Below, piece by piece: positions 1-7,656 of a DNA stretch of 64,000 nucleotides. Numbering within the stretch: position 1 is the first letter of the stretch; the number at the start of each line of letters is the position of its first letter. The translations under genes were made by a program, and so were the position numbers. The stretch lies in assembly GCF_023073915.1 (NCBI RefSeq), contig NZ_JADPKK010000022.1, forward strand, positions 2,046,001-2,110,000, given 5' to 3'. This DNA comes from Bradyrhizobium sp. 149 (lineage in GTDB: Bacteria; Pseudomonadota; Alphaproteobacteria; Rhizobiales; Xanthobacteraceae). The notes under the pieces are model-generated. The model was given only the letters and a program-made list of their open reading frames with translations, was not told where the DNA came from and ran no database searches.

Positions 1-45
1 CCAGATGAAGTCCGTAATCGCCCTGTCGAGTTTCTTCTCGATCAT
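1..45 (-). CDS. 5' fragment of an unidentified gene
   Basis: On the minus strand an ATG at 45-43 opens a frame reading MIEKKLDRAITDFIW and continues off the left edge. A purine-rich ribosome binding site (GGGGAGGG, complement of about 51-59) sits about 6 bases upstream, which is why I read it as a true gene start. Only 15 residues are visible, so no family can be assigned. It is divergent from the porin gene, with a 500-base intergenic region between them. Confidence 0.4.
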   Translation of the reverse strand, partial: MIEKKLDRAITDFIW

Positions 46-170
46 GTGGCACCCTCCCCGTTTATCTTATGGCCCCTTCTTTAATGGGATATTCGGGAGG
101 CGTCTCGAACATCGCGCACCGACGATAGTGGTAGATACCGCACAGTGGAAATCGTCCGCTGATTTAATGC

Positions 171-199
171 TTGCAGAAAACAATTGATTAAATTATGTC
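171..199 (+). promoter_or_regulatory. Candidate promoter of a small RNA
   Basis: TTGCAG (171-176) and TATGTC (194-199) are separated by 17 bases in an AT-rich stretch. This fits a housekeeping sigma promoter loosely. It points at a transcript that would end at the hairpin 262-291. The support is pattern only. Confidence 0.3.
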
Positions 200-205
200 A
201 TAGCC

Positions 206-291
206 ACTCGATTTTGCTGCTCTCGACATTCTCGATGGACAGCGATGTGAGACCTCCAAGAAGCCCTCGGGATGCCCCCCGAGGGCTTTTC
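206..291 (+). ncRNA. Candidate small RNA with intrinsic terminator
   Basis: A strong stem AGCCCTCGGG / CCCGAGGGCT (262-287) followed by TTTTCTT is a textbook plus-strand intrinsic terminator. No plus-strand protein gene lies upstream of it inside the window. Together with the promoter-like boxes at 171-199 it implies a short transcript of about 85 bases upstream of the porin gene. It could instead be a leftover terminator of a gene lost or located to the left. The 5' end is a guess. Confidence 0.35.
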
Positions 292-382
292 TTGTTCGTT
301 TATGCAGGCTCAACACCAAAACCGCCGCTGTTGCTCCCGAGCCACATCGCCCTCTGAACTTGCGATTCGCTAAATCAATAAA

Positions 383-411
383 TTGAGGCAATTGTTTTTA
401 TAAACTATATG
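383..411 (+). promoter_or_regulatory. Likely porin promoter
   Basis: TTGAGG (383-388), a 17-base spacer and TATATG (406-411) form the best promoter-like pair before the porin gene. The surrounding DNA is locally AT-rich in an otherwise GC-rich window. Transcription from here would leave a leader of about 130 bases before the ATG at 550. Confidence 0.45.
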
Positions 412-549
412 TGAGGCCACGACGGAGGGGGGGCACCTCACTGTCGTTTCAGTCCGGACCTACGTGCGGATCTGAATTGAGCGAAATTGAGAGGGTAAAG
501 CGGCTTCCTCCGGGAGCCGAGCCCCCTGAACCGACCTGGAGGTTTACTA

Positions 550-2133
550 ATGAAGTTGACGAAAACACTCTTTCTTGGCTCGGCTGCCGGCCTGATGGCC
601 GTCTCCGGAGCGTTCGCAGCCGATCTCCCCGTGAAGGCCAAAGCGGTCGAATACGTCAAGATCTGCTCGCTGTACGGCGCCGGTTTCTACTACATCCCGG
701 GCACCGACACCTGCATCAAGCTCGGCGGTTACATGCGCGCTGACGCCGTGCTGGGCTCCAACTCGGACTTCAATCCGAACCAGAGCGGTACTGCCGGTGC
801 TCGCAACCGCCTGATGAACTACTACACCTTCCGCGCTCGTGAAGACCTGAACATCGACACCCGCACCGCGACCGAGTACGGCGTTGTTCGTACCTTCTTC
901 GATGGCGTCTTCACCTGGACGAGCGGCAACTACACTCCCACCGGTTCGGCAACGGGCGGCACCCAGTACAGCGGTACGCTCGGTCTGAACGCTGCGGGCA
1001 CCGCCCTCGTCGGTTCGAATGGTAGCGGCAGCGTCAACGGCACCGACGGCAACACCTCGGCCGGTGCGCTCGGCGTGTACTACGCCTTCATCCAGTTCGC
1101 CGGCTTCACCATGGGTAAAGCCGTGTCGCAGTTCGACGCGCCCTGGACCAACTATCCCGGCAACATCACCGACAACCTTGTCGGCGGCAGCGGCACGGTC
1201 ACTGGCGTCAACCAGTTCACCTACACCGCCGACTTCGGTCAGGGCATCACGGCAGCGTTCTCGGCTGAAGACGTCTCGACCTACTATCAGGCCGGCAACC
1301 TCAACATGACCGGCGCGACCGCGGGCGGCATGATCGGCGGCTCGTACGGCACCAACACCATCGGCGGCACCCGTTCGCCGAACCTCGTCGGTATGGTGCG
1401 TGTCGACCAGGCCTGGGGCCTGTTCCAGGCGTCGGTGGCTGCGCATGACAACCACGTCGGCTACTACGGCGCTTCCGAGACCACCGGCCACCCCGACGAC
1501 AAGTGGGGTTGGGCTGTGCAGCTCGCTCTGTCGATCAAGAACATCCCGACTGGCGCGGGTGACACGATCAATATCCAGGGCGTCTACACCGACGGTGCGA
1601 CCCGCTACAACTTCCAGAACCTGTCGGGCAGCAGCTACGCGCTGTACGGCAATTCGGGCGTTGCTGGCGCTTACGGCAGCCTCGGCTTCGCCAACGCTCC
1701 CGACACGGTGTTCGTGACCGGCAGCTCGCAGGAAACCGTCAAGACCTGGGGCTTCCGTGGCGCTTACACCCACAATTGGGATCCATACTGGAACTCGGCG
1801 CTCTACGGTGCCTACGCGCAGGCCCAGTTCGGCACGCTGGCCAAGACCACCCTCTGCGGCGCTGGCGGTGCTGGCGGCGTATTCGGTGGCTTGGCGGGTG
1901 TGACGGGTTGCAACCCGGACTTCGCGATCGGCCAGCTGGGTGTCGTCACCCGCTGGACCCCGGTCAAGAACCTGACGTTCTCGGCTGACGTCTCCTGGAC
2001 CCATCTCGACCAGAAGTACTCCGGTACGGTTGGCCTCGTCCCGAACGTCGTGACCGCCAAGCCGGCCGCGGTTTACGAACTGAAGGACCAGGACTCGATC
2101 GCCATGATCCTCCGCGCTCAGCGCAACTGGTAA
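550..2133 (+). CDS. Outer-membrane porin, Porin_2 family
   Basis: The protein is 527 residues and should form a trimeric beta-barrel in the outer membrane for passive diffusion of small hydrophilic solutes. It starts with a clear Sec signal peptide (MKLTKTLFLGSAAGLMAVSG, cleavage after AFA around residue 24). The mature start ADLPVKAKAVEYVKIC, followed by GAGFYYIPGTDTCIKLGGY, is the signature of rhizobial Porin_2 (Omp2/RopA-like) proteins. The C-terminus ends in aromatic residues (QRNW), typical of barrels inserted by the BAM machinery. GGAGG lies 7-8 bases before the ATG, and an intrinsic terminator follows directly, so it is a single-gene transcript. Ser/Gly/Thr-rich stretches around residues 120-170 and 230-270 look like variable surface loops. 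Substrate preference cannot be told. Confidence 0.93.
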   Translation: MKLTKTLFLGSAAGLMAVSGAFAADLPVKAKAVEYVKICSLYGAGFYYIPGTDTCIKLGGYMRADAVLGSNSDFNPNQSGTAGARNRLMNYYTFRAREDLNIDTRTATEYGVVRTFFDGVFTWTSGNYTPTGSATGGTQYSGTLGLNAAGTALVGSNGSGSVNGTDGNTSAGALGVYYAFIQFAGFTMGKAVSQFDAPWTNYPGNITDNLVGGSGTVTGVNQFTYTADFGQGITAAFSAEDVSTYYQAGNLNMTGATAGGMIGGSYGTNTIGGTRSPNLVGMVRVDQAWGLFQASVAAHDNHVGYYGASETTGHPDDKWGWAVQLALSIKNIPTGAGDTINIQGVYTDGATRYNFQNLSGSSYALYGNSGVAGAYGSLGFANAPDTVFVTGSSQETVKTWGFRGAYTHNWDPYWNSALYGAYAQAQFGTLAKTTLCGAGGAGGVFGGLAGVTGCNPDFAIGQLGVVTRWTPVKNLTFSADVSWTHLDQKYSGTVGLVPNVVTAKPAAVYELKDQDSIAMILRAQRNW

Positions 2134-2157
2134 GATCTGTCGAACCACACAAAACGA

Positions 2158-2189
2158 ACACCCGGCGGGAAACCGCCGGGTGTTTTTTT
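2158..2189 (+). terminator. Porin intrinsic terminator
   Basis: ACACCCGGCGG, loop GAAA, then CCGCCGGGTGT, followed by seven T. It lies 25 bases after the porin stop codon. This is a perfect GC-rich stem with a tetraloop and T tract. Confidence 0.93.
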
Positions 2190-2274
2190 GCGCGGAGTGG
2201 GGCGTGAGGCCGGTCGTCGCGCACACAATGCCGACCGGGCCGGTAATCGTGCTCGGCCCGTCCGCTTCCGCCTG

Positions 2275-3612
2275 TTATCCGGCGTGACCGCCGACCGGCT
2301 CCGCCACCGCATCATATGTCGGCACCGCCTTGCCGCCGCCGCGATACACGACGGAGGCCGCGATGATGCCGAGGAAGGCCGCGAACATCAGCCAGAAACC
2401 GGGCGAGGCCTTGTCGCCGGTGTGCTCGATCAGCAGGGTCGAGGCGAACGGCGTGAAGGTGCCGAACAGCGCGGCCGCGAGCGCGAAGGCAAGCGAGAAA
2501 CAGGTGGTGCGGACATGCGCCGGCACGATCTCGACCAACGCGCCGAGCATGGTGCCGCTGTAGACGCCGAAATAGAACGAGAACATCATCTCGACCGCGA
2601 GCAGCTTGCCGAAGGTCGGCGCCGCCACCAGCCAGTGCAGCGCCGGATAGGCCGTGACCAGCGACAGGCAGGCGACGGTGATCAGCACCGGCTTGCGGCC
2701 GATGCGGTCTGACAAGGCGCCGCCGACCGGATTCCAGAAGAAATTGGTCACGGCGACCAGCAGTGTCACCAGCAGCGCATCCTGCGACGACAGCTTCAGC
2801 ACGGTCTTGCCGAAGGTCGGCGTGTACACCGTGACGAAGTAGAACGTCGTCGTGGTCAGGACCGCGATCATCATGCCGAGAAGGACGATGCGCCAATTGG
2901 CGAACGCGGAGGCGAATACCTCGCTTGCGCTCGGATGCTTCTTCATGGCGAGGAAGGCCGGCGTCTCCTCGAGCGTCCGCCGCAGGAAGAAGATCAGAGG
3001 AATGATCAGGCAGCCGACGAAGAACGGAATGCGCCAGCCCCAGGCGGCCACCGTGTCGGCCGGCATCACCTCGGAGAGGAGGTAGCCGAGGATCGAGGCG
3101 ACGAAGATCGCGACCTGCTGGCTCGAGGACTGGAACGAGGTGTAGAAGCCGCGATTGCCGGGCGTCGAAATCTCCGACAAATAAACCGACACGCCGCCGA
3201 GCTCGACGCCGGCGGAGAAGCCTTGCAGCAGGCGGCCGATCAGCACGATGGCCGGCGCGGCGATGCCGATGGTCGCATAGCTCGGGCAGAATGCGATGAC
3301 GACGGTGCCGACGGCCATGATGCCGAGCGTCACGATCAGGCCCTTGCGGCGGCCGATGCGGTCGATATAGGCGCCGAGCACGATCGCGCCGAAGGGACGC
3401 ATCAACGCGCCGAGCCAGAACACGCCGAAGGTGTTGAGCAACGACGCGGTCTCGTTGCTGGACGGGAAGAACGCCTTGCCGATGGCGACGGCATAGAAGC
3501 CGAACAGGAAGAAGTCGAATTGCTCGAGGAAATTGCCGCTCGTTGCGCGCAGGATCGCGCCGATGCGCGACTTGATCTCGGGCGGATTGGTCGATGCTGC
3601 TGGTCCAGCCAT
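2275..3612 (-). CDS. MFS transporter, MHS family (citrate/tricarballylate-like H+ symporter)
   Basis: This 445-residue protein should have twelve membrane segments and import an organic acid with protons. The N-terminus reads ...GNFLEQFDFFLFGFYA, close to the start of CitA/TcuC-type metabolite:H+ symporters. The loop 2-3 motif is present (DRIGRRKGL, about residues 83-91), with a second half-copy DRIGRKPVL near 300, the internal duplication expected for MFS. AGGGGAG 7 bases before the ATG supports the start. It lies downstream of a LysR gene on the same strand (135-base gap), which may control it. Family is clear; citrate itself as the substrate is inference. Confidence 0.85.
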   Translation of the reverse strand: MAGPAASTNPPEIKSRIGAILRATSGNFLEQFDFFLFGFYAVAIGKAFFPSSNETASLLNTFGVFWLGALMRPFGAIVLGAYIDRIGRRKGLIVTLGIMAVGTVVIAFCPSYATIGIAAPAIVLIGRLLQGFSAGVELGGVSVYLSEISTPGNRGFYTSFQSSSQQVAIFVASILGYLLSEVMPADTVAAWGWRIPFFVGCLIIPLIFFLRRTLEETPAFLAMKKHPSASEVFASAFANWRIVLLGMMIAVLTTTTFYFVTVYTPTFGKTVLKLSSQDALLVTLLVAVTNFFWNPVGGALSDRIGRKPVLITVACLSLVTAYPALHWLVAAPTFGKLLAVEMMFSFYFGVYSGTMLGALVEIVPAHVRTTCFSLAFALAAALFGTFTPFASTLLIEHTGDKASPGFWLMFAAFLGIIAASVVYRGGGKAVPTYDAVAEPVGGHAG

Positions 3613-3747
3613 GGCGTTACTCCCCTGAAGACGCGGCCGGACCGGAACTCACGGCAGGCGGCGGATTGCGACTGCGACAATCTGTCCTACCCCTCTCGCG
3701 CGGGGCGCGGCGAGTCAATCGATTTCACTGCAGAAGCTGATGATTTT

Positions 3748-4647
3748 TCAGGCTTTATTCTGCGTTGCAGCGAGCATCCAGTCGCGGAATGCGGCGAGCT
3801 TCGGCGCCTCGCGCCGGCCCTCCGGCGCGACCAGGTAGAAGCCGGCATCGGCCGGCAGCGCGATCTTGAAGGGAACCACGAGACGGCCCTTGGCGATGTC
3901 GTCCTGGACGTAGGAGGTTCGGCCCATCGCCACGCCGATGCCATCGATCGCGGCCTGGATGGTCATGAAGATCATGTCGAAGGTGATGCCGGGCTGCCTG
4001 GCGATATCAGCCGGCAGACCCGCCGCCGTCAGCCACAGCCGCCAGTCGTCGCTGTTGGCGTTGGAAGTGTGCAGCAGCATGTGGCTCTTGAGGTCCTCGG
4101 GACAGCGCAATGGCTTGTCGCCACGCAAGAGAGACGGGCTGCACACCGGAAACAGCTCGTCCGCCATCAGCCAGTCGGCGCGCAAACCCGGCCACTGGCC
4201 GCGCCCGTAGCGGATCGCGGCATCGACATTGTCGCGCTGGAAGTCGACGAGGCTGGTCGAGGTGGTGATGCGGACGTCGATGCCGGGATGGTGCTCCTGG
4301 AAATCGGTCAGCCGCGGCAGCAGCCATTTTGCGGCAAGCGAGGCCAGCGTCGAGACCGTCAGCACCTTGTCGTCGTCTTTGCGCAGCAGCCGGTCGGTGG
4401 CCAGGCGGAGGTCGTTGAAGGCGGCGCGGACGCCCGGCAAATAGTCGCGCGCCTCCGGGGTCAGTGCCAGCGCGCGGTTCTGCCTGACGAACAGGCGGAT
4501 CCCAAGCTCCTCCTCGAGCCTGCGGATCTGATGGCTGATCGCGGTCTGGGTCACGTTCAGCTCCGCCGCAGCCAACGTAAAGCTGAGATGGCGCGCGGCG
4601 GCCTCAAACGCTCTCAATCCGTTCAAGGAAGGCAATCTGGCAGTCAT
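3748..4647 (-). CDS. LysR-family transcriptional regulator (GcvA-like)
   Basis: The protein is 299 residues, the usual LTTR length. Residues 5-65 form the winged helix-turn-helix (LRAFEAAARHLSFTLAAAEL, then VTQTAISHQIRRLEEELG). The rest is a two-lobed periplasmic-binding-like effector domain (VLTVSTLASLAAKWLLPRL from about residue 95). The NVTQTAISHQIRRLEEELGI pattern is typical of the GcvA/AmpR-like branch. It is divergent from the DUF1127-GNAT pair across a 110-base gap and upstream of the MHS transporter on the same strand, so both are candidate targets. The effector is unknown. Confidence 0.9.
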   Translation of the reverse strand: MTARLPSLNGLRAFEAAARHLSFTLAAAELNVTQTAISHQIRRLEEELGIRLFVRQNRALALTPEARDYLPGVRAAFNDLRLATDRLLRKDDDKVLTVSTLASLAAKWLLPRLTDFQEHHPGIDVRITTSTSLVDFQRDNVDAAIRYGRGQWPGLRADWLMADELFPVCSPSLLRGDKPLRCPEDLKSHMLLHTSNANSDDWRLWLTAAGLPADIARQPGITFDMIFMTIQAAIDGIGVAMGRTSYVQDDIAKGRLVVPFKIALPADAGFYLVAPEGRREAPKLAAFRDWMLAATQNKA

Positions 4648-4757
4648 CTGGCAGCAGGATGCATGACGTTATTTCATCCGAAAGGGTACAAATTGTCGTT
4701 TGTCGCAGCGCACCAGGAAGCAGATATTGCGGGTCAACTTAGCTCCAGGAGCTGAAA

Positions 4758-4961
4758 ATGTCTACTTTGACCCAGAATTCGATGACAAATCATCATGTGC
4801 CAGGTCTGATCCAGCAGATCGGCGAGACCCTTCACGTCTGGCACGAGCGCTACCGGACCCGGCGGGAGCTCACCAACTGGTCCGCGCGTGACCTTCAGGA
4901 CGTCGGGCTGTCCTGGAGCGATGTGGCCTATGAGGCCGACAAACCCTTCTGGCGGGCCTGA
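4758..4961 (+). CDS. Small DUF1127 protein
   Basis: This 67-residue basic protein ends in a YjiS-like DUF1127 segment: WHERYRTRRELTNWSARDLQDVGLSWSDV (about residues 28-58). Arg-rich DUF1127 proteins are common in alphaproteobacteria; some act in RNA maturation or phosphate and stress responses, but this copy has no assigned role. AGGAG lies 6 bases before the ATG. The stop codon is followed at once by an ATG in another frame (4962), so translation may couple to the GNAT gene downstream. Confidence 0.82.
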   Translation: MSTLTQNSMTNHHVPGLIQQIGETLHVWHERYRTRRELTNWSARDLQDVGLSWSDVAYEADKPFWRA

Positions 4962-5042
4962 ATGGCCGCCAGGCCGGCGCCGCCTGATCACAGGGGCGCC
5001 GGCGGTCCCTTGCCCCGGTCTCTTTCCCTTTGGGCTCGTGTC

Positions 5043-5666
5043 ATGAGCACTCTCCGTCTGGAAGATCTGAAGCAATATTCGGACACGCTGCGAATCCGGC
5101 ACGGCGAAGCGCTTCATGTTCGCTTCGTCGAGCCGCGCGACAGCGACGAGCTCCAGCACTATTTTCGCTCGCTCTCGGCGCGATCCCGCTACAACCGCTT
5201 CTTCGGCGCGATCAGCGAACTGCCGCAGGGCCTGCTTCGCGACTTCCTTCAGATCGGCGAGCGCGAACGTTTTTCCGTGGTCGCGACCATGATGGTCGAC
5301 GGCTTCGACACCATCGTCGCCGAAGCGCGCTACGCGCTGCATGCCGAAACCGCGACGCTTGAATTCGGCCTCTCGGTTGCCGACCGTTGGCAGGGCCACG
5401 GCATCGCGAGCGCGCTCCTGAAGAACCTCGAATGCCGCGCGGCCGCGCTCGGTGCGGAGCACATGCGCGGCGACACGTTGCGCTCCAACGAGGGCATGAT
5501 CTCGCTCGCGCGCAAATCCGGCTTCGCCTTCGTCAACCATCCTGATGACTGGAAGCTGGTGCGCTTCGACAAGGAGATCTCCGTCGCACCGAAAGACATT
5601 CCCTGCGCGAGCTGGCGTCTCGTCGCCCTTTCCCGCCAGGCCGATAGCCCCTCAGCCTCAGCCTGA
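5043..5666 (+). CDS. GNAT-family N-acetyltransferase
   Basis: I read 207 residues from MSTLRLEDLKQ. A longer start at 4962 directly abuts the DUF1127 stop but would add 27 Pro/Arg/Gly-rich residues with no domain character. Neither start has a strong ribosome binding site, so the start is uncertain. The GNAT core is clear: RFVEPRDSDELQHYFRSLS near the N-terminus, and the acetyl-CoA pyrophosphate loop QGHGIASALL about residue 118-127. The tail resembles stand-alone acetyltransferases related to the C-terminal GNAT of Pat-type enzymes. The substrate is unknown. An intrinsic terminator follows. Confidence 0.85.
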   Translation: MSTLRLEDLKQYSDTLRIRHGEALHVRFVEPRDSDELQHYFRSLSARSRYNRFFGAISELPQGLLRDFLQIGERERFSVVATMMVDGFDTIVAEARYALHAETATLEFGLSVADRWQGHGIASALLKNLECRAAALGAEHMRGDTLRSNEGMISLARKSGFAFVNHPDDWKLVRFDKEISVAPKDIPCASWRLVALSRQADSPSASA

Positions 5667-5675
5667 CACCACTCG

Positions 5676-5712
5676 AGCCCGGCCTGGCGACAACCAGAGC
5701 CGGGCTTTTTTT
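5676..5712 (+). terminator. Intrinsic terminator after the GNAT gene
   Basis: AGCCCGGC (5676-5683) pairs with GCCGGGCT (5699-5706) and is followed by a run of T to 5712. It starts 10 bases after the GNAT stop codon. Confidence 0.9.
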
Positions 5713-5768
5713 ATTCGCGCCGTCGTCACAGGCTTCCGGGACTTCGCTCCGGTCCGGCCTACGGACTC

Positions 5769-6599
5769 TTACTTCCCCGTAAACACCGCTTTCCGCTTTT
5801 CGATGAACGCTTGCACCGCCTCCTTGTGATCGGCGGTCGTGGTCAGGCGGATCAGACGCTCGGCTTCGTGGTCGCGCGCGGTCTCGAAATCGAACAGCAG
5901 CGCCTCGTCGAGATTGTCCTTCATGTAGCGCAGCGCAAGGCGCGGACCTTCAGCGAGCGATTTCGCCAGCGCGAAAGCCTCCGCCTGCAATTTGTCGTCG
6001 GGCACCACGCGGTTGACGAGGCCGATGGCCTCGCACCTGACTGCATCGACCCGATCGCCGGTGAACAGTAGCTCGCGCGCCCGCGCGGTGCCGACGAGGC
6101 GCGTCAACAGCCACGCGATGCCATAGTCGCCACTGAGCGCAATGCGCGCATAGCCGGTGGCCACGAAGGCCGATTGCGCGGCAATGCGGATGTCGCAGGC
6201 CATGGCGATGGCGAGCCCCGCGCCGACCGCGGGCCCCGGCAGTGCCGCGATGGTCGGCTTGCGCACCGACACCAGCGCGCCGGTGAGCAGTCGCTGCCGC
6301 TCCTGGAGATCGGCGACGCGATCTTCCAGCGACATCTCCAACTTCTTCGGGTCGCGATGCGCGCCCATGCCCTTGACGTTGCCACCGGCGCAGAACGCTT
6401 CGCCGGCGCCGGTGATCAGCAGCGCGCCGATATCGGGGTTCTCGCCGCAGGAGCGGATCATCGTGCGCAGCGCCGGGGTCAGCGTGTCCGACAGCGAGTT
6501 ACGCGCCTCGGGCCGGTTCAGCGTGATCAATGCGACGCGATCACGGATCACGCAGAGGAGTTCATTGGTGCCGGTGTCGATGGTGGTTTCCATGGTCAT
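5769..6599 (-). CDS. Enoyl-CoA hydratase/isomerase family protein
   Basis: This 276-residue crotonase-fold protein probably acts on an acyl-CoA. The first oxyanion-hole region reads GAGEAFCAGGNVKGMG (about 64-79) and the second PTIAALPGPAVGAGLAIAMACDIRIAA (about 115-141). At the position where hydratases usually carry the first catalytic Glu the sequence has SGDYGIAWLLTRLVG, so it may be an isomerase-like or atypical member. GGGAG precedes the ATG at 6599; a second ATG two codons in is possible. It is downstream of an SDR gene on the same strand, separated by a repeat element. Together with the acyl-CoA dehydrogenase nearby it suggests fatty or branched acyl catabolism. Confidence 0.88.
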   Translation of the reverse strand: MTMETTIDTGTNELLCVIRDRVALITLNRPEARNSLSDTLTPALRTMIRSCGENPDIGALLITGAGEAFCAGGNVKGMGAHRDPKKLEMSLEDRVADLQERQRLLTGALVSVRKPTIAALPGPAVGAGLAIAMACDIRIAAQSAFVATGYARIALSGDYGIAWLLTRLVGTARARELLFTGDRVDAVRCEAIGLVNRVVPDDKLQAEAFALAKSLAEGPRLALRYMKDNLDEALLFDFETARDHEAERLIRLTTTADHKEAVQAFIEKRKAVFTGK

Positions 6600-6615
6600 G
6601 TCGCTCCCTCTCTTT

Positions 6616-6702
6616 CGTCATTGCGAGCGAAGCGAAGCAAATCCAGAATCTTTCCGCGGGGACAGTCTGGATTGCTTCGTCGCTTCGCTCCTCGCAATGA
6701 CG
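6616..6702. repeat. Rhizobial palindromic repeat, copy 1
   Basis: An 87-base imperfect inverted repeat starting CGTCATTGCGAGCGAAGCG and ending CGCTCCTCGCAATGACG. The inner arms CAAATCCAGA and TCTGGATTGC flank a central TTTCCGCGGGGACAG. A close copy lies at 15136-15216. This type is dispersed in many copies in Bradyrhizobium and relatives. It sits in the 123-base gap between the SDR and hydratase genes. Confidence 0.88.
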
Positions 6703-6722
6703 ATGGTTGTGACGTTATCGCC

Positions 6723-7424
6723 TCAAAATTTCTCCACCCAGGGCCGCAGCTCGAGCTCCCAGCTCCAGGCGCTGCGCGGCTGCTGCAACACGTTCCAATA
6801 GCTCTCCGCGATGGCATCGGGATCGAGCATTGAACCCGGCTTTTCCGGTGCTTCAGTCCGCGCTGCGCTCTTGATGGCGCCGTCGATGACGAAATGCGCG
6901 ACATGGATGCCTTGCGGCGACAATTCGCGTGCCATGCTCTGCGCGAGGCCGCGCAGGGCGAACTTGCCCATCGCGAACGAAGCCGACTGCGCATAGCCCT
7001 TGACGCTTGCCGAAGCGCCGGTGAACAGGATCGCGCCGTGCTTGTTCGGCAGCATGCGTTTTGCCGCCTGCTGCGCCACCAGGAAGCCGCCATAGGCGCT
7101 GATCGCGATCGCCTGCGCCACGTCAGCCGGAACGAGATCCACGAACGGCCCGCGCGTGCGACCGCTGGCGTTGTAGACGACCACGTCAGGCGTGCCGACC
7201 TCTCGTTCGACGAGGCCGAACAGGCGCTCGACCTCATCGGGCTCGGCGGCGTTGCAGGCATAGGCCTTGGCGCCGGTCTCGCTACAGAGCGCGCCAAGCT
7301 TCTCGATTTTTCGCGCGGCCAGTGCGACGCGGATGTCCTGGGCGGACAATAGCCGCGCCAATGAGGCGCTCAGGCCTTCGCCGGCGCCGACGATGAGGGC
7401 GATCTTGTAAGTCGGGTGTTCCAT
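6723..7424 (-). CDS. SDR-family oxidoreductase with Phe in place of the catalytic Tyr
   Basis: This 233-residue Rossmann-fold protein has a nucleotide-binding loop VGAGEGLSASLARLL (about 11-25, a variant of TGxxxGxG) and the NAS turn (VVYNASG, about 82-88). Where classical SDRs have YxxxK it reads FAMGK (about residues 149-153), with the upstream Ser region TGASAS intact. So the general-base tyrosine is missing; the codon there is TTC. It may bind NAD(P)H without classical catalysis, or use another base. GAGAG lies before the ATG at 7424. It neighbours acyl-CoA genes, so an acyl or aldehyde substrate is possible. Fold assignment is sure, activity is not. Confidence 0.87.
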   Translation of the reverse strand: MEHPTYKIALIVGAGEGLSASLARLLSAQDIRVALAARKIEKLGALCSETGAKAYACNAAEPDEVERLFGLVEREVGTPDVVVYNASGRTRGPFVDLVPADVAQAIAISAYGGFLVAQQAAKRMLPNKHGAILFTGASASVKGYAQSASFAMGKFALRGLAQSMARELSPQGIHVAHFVIDGAIKSAARTEAPEKPGSMLDPDAIAESYWNVLQQPRSAWSWELELRPWVEKF

Positions 7425-7656
7425 GGCGTGATCTCTCGAAGACGGGAAGCCGCTGATTTATGCATGATCCGAGCGCACAACCAGCCGGGACGATCACAAT
7501 TCCGCAGAGCGAATTGCTCCCTCACGGCGATCATGCCTCCCTGACAATTTGCGGCTTTATCCGCTTTCGCGACTGGAGCATGATCGACATCATCCGAAGC
7601 GGCAAGCACCAAATCAGCGCAAATGTCCGCGAAGCGCGGAAACGAAGAGGACGACC

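Larger units (their letters stand above)
46..549. other. Porin upstream intergenic region
   Basis: I see no convincing protein gene in these 504 bases. The short frames at 5-187, 188-391 and 411-743 lack good ribosome binding sites and have no family character. The region holds a possible small RNA (promoter-like boxes at 171-199, intrinsic terminator at 262-291) and the likely porin promoter (383-411), giving the porin mRNA a leader of about 130 bases. A GGAGG sequence lies just before the porin ATG. Confidence 0.6.

Noticed and set aside
547..2226. Long minus-strand frame (559 codons) opposite the porin gene
   Set aside because: It is the shadow of a strongly coding plus-strand gene in high-GC DNA; no family features and no ribosome binding site.
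2935..4755. 606-codon plus-strand frame across the LysR and transporter genes
   Set aside because: Spans two well supported opposite-strand genes and the gap between them; composition is that of a shadow.
6616..6702. Palindrome as a possible mobile insertion element
   Set aside because: It has no transposase and fits a known short dispersed palindrome type with a second copy at 15136.
7549..7656. Upstream extension of the acyl-CoA dehydrogenase
   Set aside because: The added 36 residues are basic and His/Arg-rich with no ribosome binding site; AAGAGG supports 7657.
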